Assembly: GCA_031292675.1 (NCBI GenBank)
Contig: JARLGQ010000355.1
Span: forward strand, 1 to 32,343
Reading direction: 5' to 3'
From: Acidimicrobiales bacterium
GTDB lineage: Bacteria > Actinomycetota > Acidimicrobiia > Acidimicrobiales > UBA8190
Length of the DNA stretch: 32,343 bases
Both the position numbers and the translations under genes were made by a program. Within the stretch, counting starts at the first letter, position 1. Each line of letters begins with the position of its first letter. Under the pieces are notes generated by a model that worked only from the letters and a program-made list of their open reading frames with translations, ran no database searches and was not told where the DNA came from. Positions 30,509 through 32,343 of this stretch are shown here, in pieces.

Positions 30509-31711
30509 CTACGACAGGCGTTCGACGACCATGGCCATGCCCTGGCCGCCACCGACGCACATCGACTCGAGCCCCCACGTCTTGTTCTCGTCGTCGAGGG
30601 CGTTGAGCAGCGTGGTCATGATGCGCGCCCCGGTCTTGCCGAAGGGGTGGCCCAGGGCGATGGCGCCTCCCCGCACGTTGAGCTTGTCCCAGTCGATGCC
30701 GAGATGCTTCGCCGACGGGATGACCTGCGCCGCGAAGGCCTCGTTGATCTCGACGAGTTCGATGTCGTCCATGGTCTTGCCCGCCCGCTTGAGGGCCTGA
30801 CGACACGCGTCGATGGGCCCGAGGCCCATGATCTCGGGGTCGAGCGCGGAGACGCCGCTGGAGACGATGCGCGCCAGCGGGGTGATGCCCAGCTCGCTCG
30901 CCTTGGACTGCGACATCACCACCACCGCCGCCGCGCCGTCGTTGAGAGGACAGGCGTTTCCGGCGGTGACGGTGCCCCCCTCGCGGAACACCGGCTTGAG
31001 CGCGGCCAGCCCCTCGACCGTGGTGTCGGGCCGGGGCCCGTCGTCTTTGGAGACCACGGTGCCGTCGTCGAGGGTCACGGGGATGATCTCGCGCTCGAAG
31101 AACCCGTTCTTCTGGGACTCCACCGCCAGGTTCTGGCTGCGGGCCGCGAACCTGTCCATCTCCTCGCGTGTGACCTTCTCGTACTCCGCCACGTTCTAGG
31201 CCGTCTGGCCCATGGCGATGTTCACGTCACCGATGCCCTTGGGCGGCGTCCACGGCTCGGTCACCGCCGGGTTGCGCGCCGCGGTGCGGGCCTCGGCTTC
31301 GGCGAAGGCCGGGTTGTGGGCTCCGACGTCTGACGCTCCGAACTGGAACCGGCTCACGGTCTCCACGCCCGCCGCCACGAACACGTCGCCCTCCCCGGCC
31401 CGGATGGCATGGGCCGCCATGCGGATGGTCTGCAGCGACGAGGAGCAGTAGCGGTTGACGGTGACCCCCGGAACGTCGATGCCGGCCAGGATGGCCGCCA
31501 CCCGGGCGACGTTGTAGCCAGCTTCCCCCGCGGGCTGGCCGCACCCGAGCATGACGTCCTCGATCAGCGCCGGGTCGAGCTGGGGGACCTTGGCCACCAC
31601 TTCCTTGATGACCAGGGCGGCCAGGTCGTCGGGGCGGCAGCTCACGAGCGAGCCCTTGTTGGCGCGTCCGATGGGCGTTCTTCCGGTGGCGACGATGACG
31701 GCGTCGGGCAT
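30509..31711 (-). pseudogene. acetyl-CoA acetyltransferase (thiolase) with in-frame TAG
   Basis: A thiolase gene of 400 codons, the usual length, broken by TAG at codon 172 (31196-31198). The first part has the acyl-accepting Cys89 in NRYCSSSLQ. After the stop, the same frame continues with NVAEYEKVTREEMDRFAARS, then NEAFAAQ, His355 in GHPFG and Cys385 in CVGGGQG. Families read M-G-x-T-A-E-N-V-A at the break; here GQTA-stop-NVAEYEK replaces the conserved Glu. GAG to TAG is a single change. The gene starts at ATG 31711 with AAGGAG 9 nt upstream. Degradative thiolases cleave 3-ketoacyl-CoA. The gene may be dead, a sequencing error or read through; a GTG at 31192 with no binding site could start only a C-terminal fragment. 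Confidence 0.93.
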
Positions 31712-31910
31712 GTGTCGTGGCTCCTTGGCTGCGTGCTCGGGGAAGGCCCTAGGTTGGCACAGGCGGCCGGGGACGGCCCAAGTGTCCTGGTGCCACGCTC
31801 GATGTGTGTGGGCTCGCCGCTTCCCCGCCCGTCGGTGAGTGGGCCCCCGTCGGAGGGTGGTCGCCCTGTCCCGCCGGCGGCCGGCCGCTGGCCCCCGCCG
31901 AGGGCGGAAC

Positions 31911-31924
31911 TGTAACCTGTTCCA
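31911..31924. promoter_or_regulatory. KstR-like operator
   Basis: TGTAACCTGTTCCA matches TnnAACnnGTTnnA, the palindrome bound by KstR, the TetR-family repressor of steroid catabolism genes in mycobacteria and Rhodococcus. It lies 30 nt upstream of the acyl-CoA dehydrogenase start and is nested in a longer GAAC..GTTC arrangement (GGAACTG before, AGGTTC after). The thiolase start is 200 nt away on the other strand. Confidence 0.65.
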
Positions 31925-31954
31925 GGTTCGACCCGGAAGAAGGGCAGGGCGGGC

Positions 31955-32343
31955 ATGGAGATCGGCTACACCGAGGAGCAACAGGCGCTGCGCCAGGAGC
32001 TGCGCGAGTACTACGAGAACCTGCTCACCCCCGAGGTCGAGGCGGAGCTGTCCCAGAGCCACGGCATCGGGCCCACCGTCCGGCGGATCACCAAGCAGAT
32101 GGCGAGCGACGGGTGGTTGGGGATCGGATGGCCCAAGGCGTACGGGGGCCAGGGCCGCTCGGCCATCGAGCAGTTCATCTTCTTCGACGAGTCGATGCGA
32201 TCGGGTGCGCCCGTGCCCATGCTCACCATCAACACCGTCGGCCCCACCATCATGAACTTCGGCACCGACGAGCAGAAGGCGTTCTTCCTACCCAAGATCC
32301 TGGCCGGCGAGATCCACTTCTGCATCGGCTACTCCGAGCCCCA
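31955..32343 (+). CDS. acyl-CoA dehydrogenase, partial (steroid/fatty-acid FadE type)
   Basis: The first 129 residues of an acyl-CoA dehydrogenase; it continues past the right edge. The all-helical N-terminal domain is seen: IGYTEEQQALRQELREYYEN, then GWLGIGWPKAYGGQGRS, F-F-D-E-S-M, and F-G-T-D-E-Q-K-A-F-F-L-P-K-I-L-A-G-E. The last residues, IGYSEP, begin the segment that binds FAD. The pattern (T-P-E near residue 26 and W-P-K-x-Y-G-G-Q-G-R-S) resembles the FadE26-like dehydrogenases of steroid side-chain degradation, which work as two-subunit enzymes. The start is ATG 31955, with a G-rich stretch upstream. It is divergent from the thiolase and lies just downstream of the KstR-like operator. 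Confidence 0.9.
   Translation, partial: MEIGYTEEQQALRQELREYYENLLTPEVEAELSQSHGIGPTVRRITKQMASDGWLGIGWPKAYGGQGRSAIEQFIFFDESMRSGAPVPMLTINTVGPTIMNFGTDEQKAFFLPKILAGEIHFCIGYSEP

Noticed and set aside
28831-30606. 591-residue open frame antisense to the FadD-like ligase
   Set aside because: Same mirror effect; no recognisable motifs.
30509-31192. Separate small gene for the C-terminal half of thiolase starting at GTG 31192
   Set aside because: No ribosome binding site and it lacks Cys89; it is the continuation of the same frame after TAG.

Overview
The window is high-GC DNA that reads as Actinomycetota, most likely an Acidimicrobiia-like lineage. The grounds are strong G/C preference at third codon positions, frequent GTG starts, a mycothiol-type (MDMPI) domain protein, a PLDc_N membrane protein, several TAC(C/G)NT -10 boxes placed 6-8 nt before start codons (leaderless transcription), and a steroid-regulon-like operator. 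This assignment is inference; there is no rRNA or other taxonomic marker in the window, and no tRNA, CRISPR array, transposase or phage gene was seen.

Left part (1-10.2 kb): a carbohydrate/oxidoreductase neighbourhood. It holds a frameshifted secreted pentapeptide-repeat gene, a GH1 beta-glycosidase, a SnoaL-like protein, an unrecognised ORF, a secreted GH5 endoglycoceramidase-like hydrolase with a repeat-built linker, a berberine-bridge-type FAD oxidoreductase, an MBL-fold hydrolase, a DedA membrane protein, an HD-domain protein and a second GH1 that is a close paralogue of the first. The GH5 enzyme is exported and the GH1 enzymes are cytoplasmic, so a two-step cleavage of glycolipids or sterol glycosides is a reasonable guess.

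Middle (10.2-21 kb): a 5'-3' exonuclease translationally coupled to a GNAT acetyltransferase. Divergent from them is a compact rightward cluster (11.9-17.8 kb): acyl-CoA ligase, EthD-like protein, SDR, ThuA-like protein, two Dabb/NIPSNAP-like alpha/beta-barrel proteins and a methyltransferase. Its density of dimeric alpha/beta-barrel proteins is unusual and its pathway is not recognised. It is followed by an L,D-transpeptidase, an SRPBCC protein, a PLDc_N protein and an alpha/beta hydrolase.

Right part (21-32.3 kb): a leftward ECF sigma factor - MDMPI protein - SnoaL - haloalkane dehalogenase-like operon; an isoprenylcysteine-methyltransferase-like gene; an NTF2-like gene; a membrane protein with two E-x-x-E motifs preceded by a 13-codon leader ORF; then a lipid/steroid-type catabolic module of sulfatase, acyl-CoA ligase, thiolase and (divergent) acyl-CoA dehydrogenase with a KstR-like operator. 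The thiolase reading frame is broken by a single in-frame TAG where the family has a conserved Glu.

The most notable anomalies are the thiolase amber codon, the pentapeptide frameshift, three unrelated tandem-repeat arrays that each contain the stop codon of the gene they sit in, and the barrel-protein cluster.
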